A stretch of 64,000 nucleotides of DNA from Ruminiclostridium cellobioparum subsp. termitidis CT1112 (GCF_000350485.1 NZ_AORV01000036.1:1-64000); one strand, 5' to 3'; shown: positions 26,468 through 36,679, counted from the first letter of the stretch. The notes: generated by a model from the letters alone, not told the origin. Translations and numbers: made by a program.

Positions 26468-27910
26468 TTATTCTGTCAAATTGAGAGGCGCCCATGTCAG
26501 CTGAGCTGCCAGTGTGGTGTCCATGACAGAAATCCTCCTGGACCGGCACCATTCAACAGCCTCCTGGTATTCACTCCGGCCGGCCAGGTTAACAAGTTCC
26601 TCCGGGTCCTTACTGCTGTCAAAAAATAGTTCTGCTGGAGAGTCCTCCATATTCCGGGCAGGATAATAAATGTACTTCCAATCTTTTGTCTGTATCATTT
26701 GCCACTCATTTGAACATTCGGTAAAAGCAAACTCCCTGATCTGCCCGGCTTCTCCTCTAATAATGGGCATGAGGGACCTGCAGGGAATAATATTGTTAAA
26801 GGCCGGCCATTCCCTGCCCAACGCTTTTTGCGGGTCGAGTCCTGCCAGTTCAAGGATGGTGGCGGTCAAATCGGTAAGCTCAACAGGAGAACTGTTCACC
26901 CCTCCTGTCAGATAATCGGGATGCCGGACGGCAGTGGGTACGGTAACTGCTTCCTTATAGGGCACCGACTTTTGAATGAGAAAATGATCCCCCATCATCT
27001 CTCCGTGATCGGAGGTAAATATGATGACGGTTTCATCAAGTATCCCCTCCTCCTCAAGAACTTTAAAAAGCCTGCCCACCTGATCATCTATCAAATGTAT
27101 CATTGCACGGTATGCCCTTCTTTTCCTGTACAGATGTTTTTTATCTTCCTCCGATAAAGGCTTTTTCCCCGGAATAAAATCCTCCTCCTCCCTGTATTCC
27201 TGCCGGTCAAGATAACTTGCCGGAGGATCGAAGGGTTTATGGGGACACAAAAAGGAACACAGCATCATTAAGGGTTTATTCGCAGGTCTGTTTTTTATTC
27301 TTTCAATAACTCTGTCTGCAATGACTATATCGGGATAATGCTCCTCCGGCAGCGGAAAAGGCTCGCCATTATCCTGGGGACGCTTATCCGGCGTATCATA
27401 ATTGGGGCCCGAAGCTGCGGCAAAATCCAGATATTGCTCGTACAAACCTCTGTCCTCCAGGTATCTGGAATAGTCACAGTAGCTTTTTTCCATCAACTGC
27501 TTTCCCGCAGCCTCCCAGACATAATCATAACCATATTCCCTTATCTTCCCGTTCAAACCTGTCAAATCGAGAACTTTCCCCCTCTGAGCCCCCCAATGCC
27601 AGGTCTGCAGGTAATGCAGCTTGCCCACCGCCTCGGTCTGATACCCCTTCTTCTGAAGCGCCTTCATAAATGTAGGTATTTGAAGGCTGAAATCTCCCGA
27701 CATGGCCAGAGTTCCGATCTGATGGGGATATCTGCCGGCAGCCAGAGCAGTTCTGGCAGGCTGACAGATAGGGTTTACAGTATTACAGCGGGTAAAGGCC
27801 GTTCCCTGGGAAATACGGTCAATATTCGGAGTATCAACTTTTCCGCAGCCGCTGTAACCCACATGGTCATAGCGGTGCTGATCGGTCATGATGAATAATA
27901 TGTTTTTCAT
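26468..27910 (-). CDS. Sulfatase (alkaline-phosphatase superfamily)
   Basis: A type I sulfatase of 480 residues that would remove sulfate esters from a substrate. Metal ligands are in MTDQHRYDH near the N-terminus and FTSDHGEMMGDH at ~292-303. The active-site motif C-x-P-x-R is NPICQPARTALAAG, whose Cys must be converted to formylglycine by a separate maturase that is not in the window. No signal peptide is visible, so it is probably cytoplasmic and acts on an imported oligosaccharide. It is the last gene after the CUT1 importer (40 bases after the second permease), which suggests that the importer's substrate is sulfated. ATG 27910 (after GGAGAGG) is preferred over a longer frame. A phosphonate monoester hydrolase is less likely. 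Confidence 0.87.
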   Translation of the reverse strand: MKNILFIMTDQHRYDHVGYSGCGKVDTPNIDRISQGTAFTRCNTVNPICQPARTALAAGRYPHQIGTLAMSGDFSLQIPTFMKALQKKGYQTEAVGKLHYLQTWHWGAQRGKVLDLTGLNGKIREYGYDYVWEAAGKQLMEKSYCDYSRYLEDRGLYEQYLDFAAASGPNYDTPDKRPQDNGEPFPLPEEHYPDIVIADRVIERIKNRPANKPLMMLCSFLCPHKPFDPPASYLDRQEYREEEDFIPGKKPLSEEDKKHLYRKRRAYRAMIHLIDDQVGRLFKVLEEEGILDETVIIFTSDHGEMMGDHFLIQKSVPYKEAVTVPTAVRHPDYLTGGVNSSPVELTDLTATILELAGLDPQKALGREWPAFNNIIPCRSLMPIIRGEAGQIREFAFTECSNEWQMIQTKDWKYIYYPARNMEDSPAELFFDSSKDPEELVNLAGRSEYQEAVEWCRSRRISVMDTTLAAQLTWAPLNLTE

Positions 27911-27950
27911 GGGTACCTCTCCTTCAACTGATAAACTCATATGGTATAAA

Positions 27951-28847
27951 TCATCCTTTTAATGAACCCACCATAATTCCCTGCACAAAATATTTCTGCA
28001 GGAATGGATATATGGTAACAATGGGAAGTGTTGCAATGACAATAACGGAATATTTGATGGACTCGCTGATATCGGCCTTGATACTGGTGTCAGTTATGGT
28101 GCCCACCATGGAATCCGAACTGTTTTGCAGCAGAATCTCCCTCATAATAAGCTGTAGTGGAAACATTTCTCTTTCACGGATGTAAAGCATGGCCGGAAAC
28201 CAGGAATTCCAATGGCCAACGCCATAAAACAGTATCATGACGGCAATAATTGGTGCCGATACCGGCAGGATAATTCTGAAAAGCACTGTGAAATCCGTCG
28301 CACCATCAACCTTGGCAGATTCTTCAAGGCTGTCCGGTAAACCCTGAAAATAGGTGCGCATGACAATCAGATTATAGGTCGATATGGCACCCGGAATGAT
28401 CAGGGCCGTATAGCTGTTACCCATTTTCAGCATGTTGTTCACCAGTATATAGTTAGGTATGATCCCACCTGTAAAGAACATTGTAAAGGCAATCATTATC
28501 ATTATGGGTGCCATGAATTTCAGGTTTTTTCTGGATAACACGTAAGCGCCTACCGAAGTAAACAGCATATTGGTCGCAGTTCCCAGGACGAGGATTATTA
28601 TTGTATTCAGATAACTCCTCATGATAAGAGGATGCTTCATCACCAGTTTATAAGGCTCCAGGCTGAAGCCCAGGGGGTAAAACAGCAGTCCCTTGTGCGA
28701 AGCAAAATCGGCAGGATCACTGATAGACGCAAAGAGTACATACAGGACGGGATATGCTGTTACGGCTATGACCAGGCACATGAACGCACCATTTACAAAG
28801 TCAAATATACCAAAGGTTTTTATTTTGATTTCTCTGTTTTTATTCAT
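27951..28847 (-). CDS. CUT1 ABC sugar importer permease (LplC/YtcP type)
   Basis: A membrane permease of 298 residues with about six helices (~15-37, ~75-100, ~112-135, ~145-165, ~185-212, ~262-285). The binding-protein-dependent transport EAA loop is ESAKVDGATDFTVLFRIILPVS (~179-200). With the upstream permease it forms the channel for an oligosaccharide. An ATPase is not encoded here, as usual for CUT1 systems that share an MsmX-type ATPase. ATG 28847 follows AGGAG. It is 68 bases after lplB and 40 before the sulfatase. Confidence 0.92.
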   Translation of the reverse strand: MNKNREIKIKTFGIFDFVNGAFMCLVIAVTAYPVLYVLFASISDPADFASHKGLLFYPLGFSLEPYKLVMKHPLIMRSYLNTIIILVLGTATNMLFTSVGAYVLSRKNLKFMAPIMIMIAFTMFFTGGIIPNYILVNNMLKMGNSYTALIIPGAISTYNLIVMRTYFQGLPDSLEESAKVDGATDFTVLFRIILPVSAPIIAVMILFYGVGHWNSWFPAMLYIREREMFPLQLIMREILLQNSSDSMVGTITDTSIKADISESIKYSVIVIATLPIVTIYPFLQKYFVQGIMVGSLKG

Positions 28848-28915
28848 AATTCAACTCCTAAAAGTATTGCGCAATAATACAAGCTATTTGTATCTCTCAG
28901 GACTGCCATAACCGG

Positions 28916-29879
28916 CTACCAGAGACTTGTTTCGGTAAACCGCCTTGAAATCCGGTTCACCAGAATAACCATGCAGCAGTTGATTACAGAATTGAAAAGA
29001 CCGACGGCAGATGCAAAACTCCATTGGAAGGACTGCAGACCTGTTCTGTACACATATGAAGCTATTACATCGGAGGTTTCATAATTAACCGGTGAATACA
29101 GCAGTATGATTTTTTCATATCCCACACTCATGACCGCGCCCATCCTCATAATGAGCATGATAATAATGGTGGGAAGAATACAAGGTATTGTGATACTGAT
29201 AATTTGCCTTATCCTTCCGATTCCGTCCATTTTGGCCGCTTCATACAGTTGGGGATCAATACTGCTTATTGCAGCAAGGTATATAATACTCCCCCAGCCT
29301 GCCTCCTGCCAGATGCCGGATGCTACAAAAATCGTCCTGAAATTTCCGGGGTCCTGCATAAGGTTCCGGGATTCCATGCCAAAATACTGAAGCAGACTGC
29401 TGATTATCCCGTCACTGGTAGTAAAACTGACCACAAGCCCGCAGACAACAACCAGGGATACAAAGTGCGGCAGGTAGGATATGGTTTGTACAGTTCTCTT
29501 AAAGGAAACACTTGAAATTTCATTCATAAGAAGGGCCAAAATTATGGGAATCGGGAAACCCCAAAGGATCTGGTATACGCTGATCAGCACGGTATTCCTG
29601 AAAAGCCGCCAGAAGTATTGCCCGGTAAAAAAAATCAACAAAATGCTGGAAACCCACAAAAGGACTTCCCAAAAAGCCCTTTCCGGGGGAATAATCCTGA
29701 AAGGCCATGACATTCCCATATAAAGGTATATAGTGGAATATAACAAAATATAGAATTATGGGAATGGCCATGATATAAATATATTTGTTTTTTTTCAGAT
29801 CCCTTCCCGAATCCTTTATAAAGGAATTCCAACGGGAACGGGCATTTTTGCCCTGTGATGCTATGTTAATCTGATTCAT
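28916..29879 (-). pseudogene. CUT1 ABC importer permease (LplB type), frameshifted at a T8 run
   Basis: Two overlapping frames encode one permease. The first (from ATG 29879) gives the N-terminus with a membrane helix and IPLYGNVMAFQDYSPGKGFLGS...GFQHFVDFF. The second continues FTGQYFWRLFRNTVLISVYQI, four further helices and the EAA loop YEAAKMDGIGRIRQIISITIP, to the stop at 28916. The switch lies in a run of eight T on the minus strand (29627-29634). With seven T the reading joins to D-F-F-T-G-Q-Y-F-W as in intact homologues, giving 320 residues. So it may be a sequencing error, a true frameshift mutation or a site of transcriptional slippage that restores the frame. The family and place in the operon (after the binding protein, before lplC) are clear. 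Confidence 0.85.
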
Positions 29880-29918
29880 AAATTGATTTCACCCTAACTG
29901 AAAAATAATTTTAAGTTT

Positions 29919-29963
29919 GAGTCAGATCCGAAGTTGTTTGAAAATATCCTTCCGACCTGACTC
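29919..29963. repeat. Hairpin after the binding-protein gene
   Basis: GAGTCAG...CTGACTC with an inner GAAG/CTTC-type pairing forms an imperfect stem between the solute-binding protein stop and the first permease. Such hairpins often protect the upstream mRNA so that the binding protein is made in excess. No T-run is present. Confidence 0.55.
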
Positions 29964-29973
29964 ATTGGACTTA

Positions 29974-31641
29974 TTACCTGTTCATATATCTGTCATAGGC
30001 AGCCTGCCGGATTTGAATCAACTCGTCGGCACCCATTTTTTTGAGGGCTTCGACATGTTTGTCAAAATTTTCTACCGGTTCAACTCCCACCACCATTTTG
30101 CTGAATATTTCATTCCAGTAGGTGTTGATATCATTTTGAAGCTTGGTCATTTTATTTGTTTCTTCTGTTGTAAAGCTGGCCCTTTGGGGATAGAAAAGGG
30201 ATTTGTCAGCCTGGCTCCAGATTTCATGGGATTCTCTTTGAGGCGGAATCACAAATGTAATCTGCTCAAAATAATCCGGATCCTTGGTCATTGAAAAATT
30301 GCCCACGGCCATTGAATATTTGCACAATGCCTGATTGATTGTAAGACCGTCCGGGTTTTTCATCACTATATCAGTGTATTTCGGTTTCCCGTTTTCCATC
30401 ACATAGCTTTCATTCTCTATCCCATAGTTAAACAGTCTGGTTCCTTCATCACTGTATACATAATCCAGCATGCGGACTATTTCATCAATATACCTGCTTT
30501 TTGACGAAACCACTGTTCCCCCTGAGAAAACCATTGCTATGTCGTCCCTTGAACCGGAATAGCTTTTGCCTGCGGGACCTGTGGACCAGGGAAGAGCCTT
30601 TATGGCAAACCCGGGGATCTTGTCCTTGGCAGTGTTATAAAAGTTCACTATAAATGCGTTGTAAGTATAGTAAAAACCTGCCTTATCCGAGGTTATCATA
30701 GCTTCAAAGGCCTTGTTATCCGTTGTCAGATAATCCTTGTCCAGAAGGCCTTCCTCATACCATTGGTGCATGGTTGCCACATAATCCCTGCAAGCCGGTG
30801 AAAGGAAGCTGAGGTTCACTTTGCCGTTATCCACATAACTGTAGCCGTCTGCACTGCTGTCAAAAAATCCCCAGGCACTTGACAGGAAATCCAGATTCTT
30901 TTGAGCGATAAATGGGATCTCATCATTGGGATCTCCGTTTTTATTGGCGTCTTTTTCCTTAAAGGCCTTCAAAACAGTATGCAATTCATCAATAGTTTCA
31001 GGTTCCTTCAAGCCCAGATTATCCAGCCAGTCTTTACGGATCATTGGGCCATAGATGGAAAACCAGCCCTGTGAACCGTCCTCAAATTCCTTGATACGCA
31101 TCATAGGAAAGGCATAAATGGAGCCGTCGTCATTAAGGGCCTGCTTTTTTGCCTGATCGTATTTATTCAGAACTTTCATAAAATTGGAGTCAAATTTGTC
31201 CAGATAGTCTTTAAGATTAACTATGCTGCCATTGTTGGCAAGCTTGGAAAGCAAATCAGTATTGATGCCTCCCCAAATAAAATCGGGCATATCACCTGAT
31301 GCCACCGCAAGGTTCACCACCTGCTCCTCCTGTCCAACCGGAGGGTGCTGCCACTCGATCTTTATTCCTGTTAATTTCTCCAGTTCTTTAAAGCACGCCA
31401 CTTCCGAAAAGGTCTTTGCAACTGAAACAGTATCAGCTTTTGCAGCACCAAGTGCTTTGATGGTTATGGGTTTATTTACAATAGGAAGGGAATTGCCGCC
31501 GTCGGCTGCTGACTGTGAAGATGTTTGTGCCGAAGGTGTCCCCTCTGCGGCTTTTCCATCCTCTTTTTGAGTGCAGGCCGACAAAAATGGCACAGATATA
31601 GCAACTGCTAAAAATACAGCTAATGTTTTTTTCATTAACAT
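29974..31641 (-). CDS. Extracellular sugar-binding lipoprotein (LplA type)
   Basis: The binding component of the CUT1 importer, 555 residues. Lipoprotein signal: MLMKKTLAVFLAVAISVPFL followed by SAC, lipidation at Cys23. The mature part is a large type I solute-binding protein: DMPDFIWGG, NGSIVNLKDYLD, IRKDWLDNLGLKEPETIDEL and a C-terminal domain ending near YDRYMNR. The size (~550) is typical of the LplA/YtcQ subgroup that works with YesN-type regulators. I chose ATG 31641, 7 bases after GGAGG. It is the first gene of the importer operon, below the AraC-type regulator. The ligand is unknown, but the neighbours suggest a galactose-containing, perhaps sulfated, oligosaccharide. Confidence 0.92.
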   Translation of the reverse strand: MLMKKTLAVFLAVAISVPFLSACTQKEDGKAAEGTPSAQTSSQSAADGGNSLPIVNKPITIKALGAAKADTVSVAKTFSEVACFKELEKLTGIKIEWQHPPVGQEEQVVNLAVASGDMPDFIWGGINTDLLSKLANNGSIVNLKDYLDKFDSNFMKVLNKYDQAKKQALNDDGSIYAFPMMRIKEFEDGSQGWFSIYGPMIRKDWLDNLGLKEPETIDELHTVLKAFKEKDANKNGDPNDEIPFIAQKNLDFLSSAWGFFDSSADGYSYVDNGKVNLSFLSPACRDYVATMHQWYEEGLLDKDYLTTDNKAFEAMITSDKAGFYYTYNAFIVNFYNTAKDKIPGFAIKALPWSTGPAGKSYSGSRDDIAMVFSGGTVVSSKSRYIDEIVRMLDYVYSDEGTRLFNYGIENESYVMENGKPKYTDIVMKNPDGLTINQALCKYSMAVGNFSMTKDPDYFEQITFVIPPQRESHEIWSQADKSLFYPQRASFTTEETNKMTKLQNDINTYWNEIFSKMVVGVEPVENFDKHVEALKKMGADELIQIRQAAYDRYMNR

Positions 31642-31832
31642 AATACTTCCTCCTTCAATCAATTGACTGATTCATGACAGCACTGCCGGCGGGCTTCATT
31701 CACATGACCAATATAAGCCATAGAGCTCTTCCTGTATATGGCCAATAATTTTACTTGATGATCTATTTTTTAGTGAAGGCGTATTTGCTGGGTTTGAAAG
31801 ACATTTACACGTTTGCGTTACTGCTCCGGCAA

Positions 31833-34175
31833 TCAAATCACCGATTTTTTATCCGGATCCTCATCTTTTTGTAAACCCTGGGATTTGGCCCTTTCATGGC
31901 TGCCGGCCTCCCTGAATTGTCCGGGTGTGACACCTTCCATTTTCCTGAAGGTTCTGATTAAAATGGAGGAATTGGTATAGCCTACATTCTCTGCAATTAC
32001 ATTCAGGGGCAAATCGGTGCCAAGCAATTGCTGTTTAACCTTTTCCAACCGCAGTTGATTAATATATTCGGATAAATTAGTCCCCATTTGTTCCTTGAAA
32101 TAGGCTGATAGATAGGAAGCATTTATATGAATGGCATTTGCTATCCTCTCAAGACTTATGCCGTTATCGGTATAATGCTGATGTATATACGTCAGTATAT
32201 CTTCTTTTAGTGCTTCATTCCTGCTCTTTTTATTTTTATTGACTTCATGGCACAGACCGGTCACTGCCCCGGCGATGGTTTCATGCAGCTGGTCGATAAA
32301 GGTGCACTCCACTATAGCCGATACCTTGCCGAAATAGAAACCGGCTGCCTCTGCAGCCATATTTAATTCGCTCATGGCCTGGAATACCGTATTCAATATT
32401 CCGAAATACAGGCATTTGAAACCATTTACAGACAGATTTCTGTCCTGTGTGTTCAAATCATGGATAGACTTCAGTATCTCCAGCGCCTGAACCGTATTCC
32501 CGGTTTTAATGGTGTTGCTGAGCTTTATCTGCGTATCCTGGGGATAAAAATAATTGCTCTGCAGCTTACAGAGCTCATCAAAAAACTGGATGGAAGCTTT
32601 TCTATGAAAGATGAGATATTCCCTGGCCTGATCGGCTTCCTGGCGCAGCAGGCTAATATCCTCTATTTCACTGCAGCTGTCCGATATGCCAATATACGGA
32701 TGGATATCAAATTCATCCCGGATAACTTTAAGACCTTCCGAAAGCTTTTGAACCAGTGCCTCTTTTTCGGACTCAAGTGTGGAATCAATATTAAGCAGAA
32801 AACAGCGTACAGTCTTATCCAACATGGTACTGTACACATTACCCACAGAGGTAAGGATTTCTTCAAAAATATTTGCAATGACAAATTGAGCCAGCACATA
32901 ATCTTCCGAGTGTTCCTTACGTATAAAGCCCCCGCATTCATCAAGCTCTACCATCATCACAACATAATTTTCCGCTGAAAAATGTATGCCGTTTTTCCGG
33001 GAACATGCCTCCATCCGGTCATTATCCGTGAAACCGGCATGCAAAAGCTGCTGCAGGACACTGTCCTTTATAAGCGGCACCTGGACCTCAACAATCCTGC
33101 TCACACTGTTATATTGCTTAAGTGTTTCGCTGATGGCCTCCTCCAGATAACCCAGATCCGATACACCCTCTTTATTAAAATCCGTCTCCTTGAACTTTTT
33201 AATAATGCGCTTAATGGGCAGGTAATTCATTCTTGCAAGACCAGCCGACAGAATTATTCCTAAAATTATGGCAGCCACAGACGCCATTATGCCTATATAT
33301 CTCAGAGAATACAGCTTATTGAACGCGACATCGGTGGATGTCAGGGATATAAAGAACCATTTATGATATTTGGATACCGAATAACTGGCCAGATAACTAT
33401 CAAAATATATTTGGCCCGAGGTTTCATTTTTTTCCCAGTTTTCATGTATTTCTTCAATTATATTGCTATATTTATCACTGTTCCCCGTATCTGCGATAAC
33501 ACTTCCGGTTTCATCCAGTACAACGCTGTACTCTCCCGGACTTTCAGCGGTTTCCCCGCCCAGCCCCAGGATTTGCTCCTCATCAATAAATATGAGCACC
33601 GAGCCAAGTACCTGCGAATTGTCCCACAAGGGCAATGTCAGGATAAACGCCTTGGTTTTCCGGCCCGAAGTGTCATCGACAGTGAGAAATCTGCCGTTGG
33701 AAGGCTTTTGCATCGCCTTCTTCATATCCTCCCTGTGATTGTAATTCAACATTTCATTGAAAAAAAATTCACTGCTATAGGTGCCGTTGCTGCCGATTAC
33801 CATATCCGAGCTGTCAAAGCATAGATAGATCGAAGAAAAATAGCTGTTAATACTGCAATATCTGCTTAAATCCTTTGTTATTTCATAGGCTGCATAGATA
33901 TTTGAAGCATCATCGGTGTCCCTGACTCTCAGAAAGCTTTGTACTCTTGGGCTCAAGGCTATTTCAGAGGTTACCAGTTCAATGGATTTCAGCCGTTCCT
34001 CAACGAAAACCTGACTTTTGCGCAGTGCAGACATATTATTCAGACTGAGTTGATTTTTTAAATCCTCCTCGGCAATAGTGTAAACTGTGATGCTGATGGT
34101 CAAGATAACAGCCAGAACGGCTATATAGGACAAAAAATAACGTATAAAGGCATTCATCCGAATAATTTTACTCAC
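31833..34175 (-). CDS. Membrane-bound AraC-family regulator with extracellular sensor
   Basis: A one-component sensor of 780 residues. A membrane helix (~8-30) and a second at ~280-300 flank an extracellular dCache-like domain. A cytoplasmic linker follows, then a C-terminal AraC HTH pair (ISLERIANAIHINASYLSAYF ~680-700 and LPLNVIAENVGYTNSSILIRTF ~730-751). This architecture is common beside LplABC importers, whose binding-protein gene lies 191 bases downstream. It probably senses an extracellular glycan and activates the operon. GTG 34175 is chosen because it lies 9 bases after GGGAGG. The in-frame ATG three codons earlier directly abuts the SD. Confidence 0.88.
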   Translation of the reverse strand: MSKIIRMNAFIRYFLSYIAVLAVILTISITVYTIAEEDLKNQLSLNNMSALRKSQVFVEERLKSIELVTSEIALSPRVQSFLRVRDTDDASNIYAAYEITKDLSRYCSINSYFSSIYLCFDSSDMVIGSNGTYSSEFFFNEMLNYNHREDMKKAMQKPSNGRFLTVDDTSGRKTKAFILTLPLWDNSQVLGSVLIFIDEEQILGLGGETAESPGEYSVVLDETGSVIADTGNSDKYSNIIEEIHENWEKNETSGQIYFDSYLASYSVSKYHKWFFISLTSTDVAFNKLYSLRYIGIMASVAAIILGIILSAGLARMNYLPIKRIIKKFKETDFNKEGVSDLGYLEEAISETLKQYNSVSRIVEVQVPLIKDSVLQQLLHAGFTDNDRMEACSRKNGIHFSAENYVVMMVELDECGGFIRKEHSEDYVLAQFVIANIFEEILTSVGNVYSTMLDKTVRCFLLNIDSTLESEKEALVQKLSEGLKVIRDEFDIHPYIGISDSCSEIEDISLLRQEADQAREYLIFHRKASIQFFDELCKLQSNYFYPQDTQIKLSNTIKTGNTVQALEILKSIHDLNTQDRNLSVNGFKCLYFGILNTVFQAMSELNMAAEAAGFYFGKVSAIVECTFIDQLHETIAGAVTGLCHEVNKNKKSRNEALKEDILTYIHQHYTDNGISLERIANAIHINASYLSAYFKEQMGTNLSEYINQLRLEKVKQQLLGTDLPLNVIAENVGYTNSSILIRTFRKMEGVTPGQFREAGSHERAKSQGLQKDEDPDKKSVI

Positions 34176-34270
34176 TGAATCCATCCTCCCGAGAAATATT
34201 TGCATTTAGAAACAGCTTGTATTGATGTGTTTTTATGATTTATTATATCAAATTATATCAAAAAAAGAGA

Positions 34271-34300
34271 GCCAGTCCGGATTAATTTATCTGAACTGGC
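34271..34300 (-). terminator. Terminator after the alpha-galactosidase gene
   Basis: GCCAGTCCGGAT/ATCTGAACTGGC forms a stem with one mismatch and G-U pairs. On the minus strand it is followed by TCTCTTTTTTT. It separates the GH36 gene from the AraC regulator. Confidence 0.8.
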
Positions 34301-34320
34301 CTTTATAATTAATTTTTTTC

Positions 34321-36435
34321 CTATTCCTCAAGCTTTTTTATTTGCAAAAGTGCACTGTCAAAATCCCCCTTTAAACTCAGAGGCAAACCTATATGCATAA
34401 GTGTACTGCCATAATAGATCCTGTTGCTCTCCTCACTGCCGGCAGCCTGCACCAAATACCTGGAATTCTTTGACAGGCCCTGGAGCTTCAGCCTTTTACA
34501 AGGATCCCCAAATTTTTGAGAGTGAAGGAATGCAAATACAACACTTTCCTCATCCGATTCCGAGATGTACTGTACTGCCGATACCGGGGAATTTCCCGGC
34601 GAAAGCAGCCTGTACAGTCTGCCGTTCTGGACGATATGTCTTATACTTTTATATTCATCAATATGACTGGTGTACAGTGACAGCTCTTCAGCCGTCAGAT
34701 TGCCGATATTTGAACCTATACCAAGTCCCCCGCACATGGCCGAGCGGAATTTATAGCTGATATCCCTCCTGCCGCTTCTCCTGTAGGACGGGTGAGTATC
34801 AGTTACCCAGCACATCATAATTCCGGGGTTGTAAAAATTGGTGAATCCTTCCTGTATGAAAAGTCTTTCATAGGGGTCGGTGTTGTCACTGGGCCAGCTT
34901 TGATCGGCATATTTCAGTATCCCCAGATCTATGCGCCCTCCCCCGCCTGCGCAGGTTTCAAGTTCTACCTGGGGAAACTCCCTCCTCAAGGTGTCCCATA
35001 TCTCATAAAGTGCATCCACATGGGCTCTCCACAGTTCCCTGTGATCCACCCCGTCGCAGGAACCCAGATCGGTTATCATCCTGTTCATATCCCATTTGAG
35101 GAAAGATATATTGTTTTGAGCAAGCAGGGAGCGAAGCATATCCAGAAGGTATTCCCTTACCTCTTTTAATGAAATATTAAGAACGTACTGGTTGCGGGAC
35201 TGCATGGGCTCGACGCCGTCTATATGGTAAATCCAGTCGGGATGGGCTCTGAACAGGCAGCTGTCGGGATTTACAGCCTCCGGCTCCACCCAGATGCCAA
35301 AATCCATCCCCAGACCGTTTACATATGAAATAAGTTCTCCCAACCCGTTGGGAAATTTGCCGGCATTCGGCGTCCAGTCTCCAAGTCCCGCATTATCTCC
35401 ATGTCGTTCTCCAAACCAGCCGTCATCCACCACAAACAATTCCACACCCATGGATGCAGCCTTATCGGCAAGCTTCATCTGCTCCTTGACATTTACATCA
35501 AAGGTAGTGGCCTCCCAGGAATTGTAAAGAACCCTCCTCGGCTTTGACGTGGTTGTAATATGAGCCTTCTGGAAGCTGTGAAGCTTCCGGCTCATTCCTC
35601 CGAAGCCTCCGTCTGAAAAGCCGAAAAAGAACTCAGGTGTCTCAAGACTTTCTCCCTGACCAAGGGTCTTGAAGAAATCCGAATCATTCATGCCCCCGGT
35701 AACTCTTATATTATCAAATATGGTCTTCTCTACGGATATCTTCCAGTTGCCGCTGTAGGCAAGCTGTCCGAACCAGACATTACCGTTCTGCTCGGTGGCA
35801 CCCTCTTCATAGACGGCAAAGGATGGATTGAAATGGGGCCCGGTCATGCCCCTTTTGGACTGCATTGTGAATACACCTGTGTTGACAGGTGCATCATTGA
35901 TGACAAACTCCCCCGCCCACTTTCCGGTGACATATCTCATGAAAGGCCTTTCAAGCTGCGGCAGGCTCAATGCTGCCGACTGAAAATTCTCTATCATGAG
36001 CGGGCTGCCAATGTTATTTAAAATCGCCTTCCTTGAGATAATATCCAATTCTTCATAAACCACATACTCAAGAATAAGCTGGAATTCCCTGACCTTGTCC
36101 TCAAGTGTGATCCTCAGGGTCTGAACCCTATCCTGTCTATTGAAGATTTCCCAGCCGGCAAACTCTGTAAAAACCACACTCTCAACGCCCTGCTGCAGTT
36201 TAAGGCAGGGTTCGGCAAAGCTGCGCCCGTTCCAGCAGGTGAACTCCTCCCTGTCCAAATTTGTATCGGGGTCAAAGGAGCTGTGAAAGTTAACTTCCAT
36301 GAGTTCAACACAGTCTTCGGCATTTACCGGTTCCCCCCAGTAAAGGTTCTGGAGATATCCTCCCACTCCAAAAATATATGACATACCCCTGGTACTTAAA
36401 TGAAAGAGCTTTTTATTTTCATGAAATACTATCAT
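34321..36435 (-). CDS. Alpha-galactosidase (GH36)
   Basis: Hydrolyses terminal alpha-1,6-galactose from melibiose, raffinose-type sugars or galactomannan fragments, probably in the cytoplasm because no signal peptide is seen. The 704 residues show the GH36 order: N-terminal beta-sandwich (~1-280), (beta/alpha)8 barrel (~290-620) and C-terminal beta domain. Key motifs are VDDGWFGER, FLKWDMNR with the nucleophile Asp, and CAGGGGRIDLGILKYADQSWPSDNTDP with the acid/base Asp in WPSDNTDP (read in parts). ATG 36435 follows AAAGGA. It lies upstream of the AraC regulator and importer genes and is separated by a terminator, so it may have its own control. Confidence 0.94.
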   Translation of the reverse strand: MIVFHENKKLFHLSTRGMSYIFGVGGYLQNLYWGEPVNAEDCVELMEVNFHSSFDPDTNLDREEFTCWNGRSFAEPCLKLQQGVESVVFTEFAGWEIFNRQDRVQTLRITLEDKVREFQLILEYVVYEELDIISRKAILNNIGSPLMIENFQSAALSLPQLERPFMRYVTGKWAGEFVINDAPVNTGVFTMQSKRGMTGPHFNPSFAVYEEGATEQNGNVWFGQLAYSGNWKISVEKTIFDNIRVTGGMNDSDFFKTLGQGESLETPEFFFGFSDGGFGGMSRKLHSFQKAHITTTSKPRRVLYNSWEATTFDVNVKEQMKLADKAASMGVELFVVDDGWFGERHGDNAGLGDWTPNAGKFPNGLGELISYVNGLGMDFGIWVEPEAVNPDSCLFRAHPDWIYHIDGVEPMQSRNQYVLNISLKEVREYLLDMLRSLLAQNNISFLKWDMNRMITDLGSCDGVDHRELWRAHVDALYEIWDTLRREFPQVELETCAGGGGRIDLGILKYADQSWPSDNTDPYERLFIQEGFTNFYNPGIMMCWVTDTHPSYRRSGRRDISYKFRSAMCGGLGIGSNIGNLTAEELSLYTSHIDEYKSIRHIVQNGRLYRLLSPGNSPVSAVQYISESDEESVVFAFLHSQKFGDPCKRLKLQGLSKNSRYLVQAAGSEESNRIYYGSTLMHIGLPLSLKGDFDSALLQIKKLEE

Positions 36436-36679
36436 GGCCTGTTCCTTTCAAATATATATTTTTAACTATATTATTAATTTATATTAATCATTTGAATTTC
36501 TGAATAAAAATACTTATCAGCTTCCATAATACTATTTTAGATAATAATAAACGCCATGAAAATAGACTAAAAAATTAAAATAATGGATTATATTACGGTA
36601 ATATTTTTTCTGATATACTTTCATAATGTTATTGTCAATACTTTGTCAAATAAAATTATTTCCAAATATAACAAATTTC
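36436..36679. other. AT-rich divergent intergenic region
   Basis: Between the GH36 start and the promoter of the small zinc ribbon gene I see only AT-rich sequence. It must contain the GH36 promoter, but no single candidate stands out. Confidence 0.5.
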
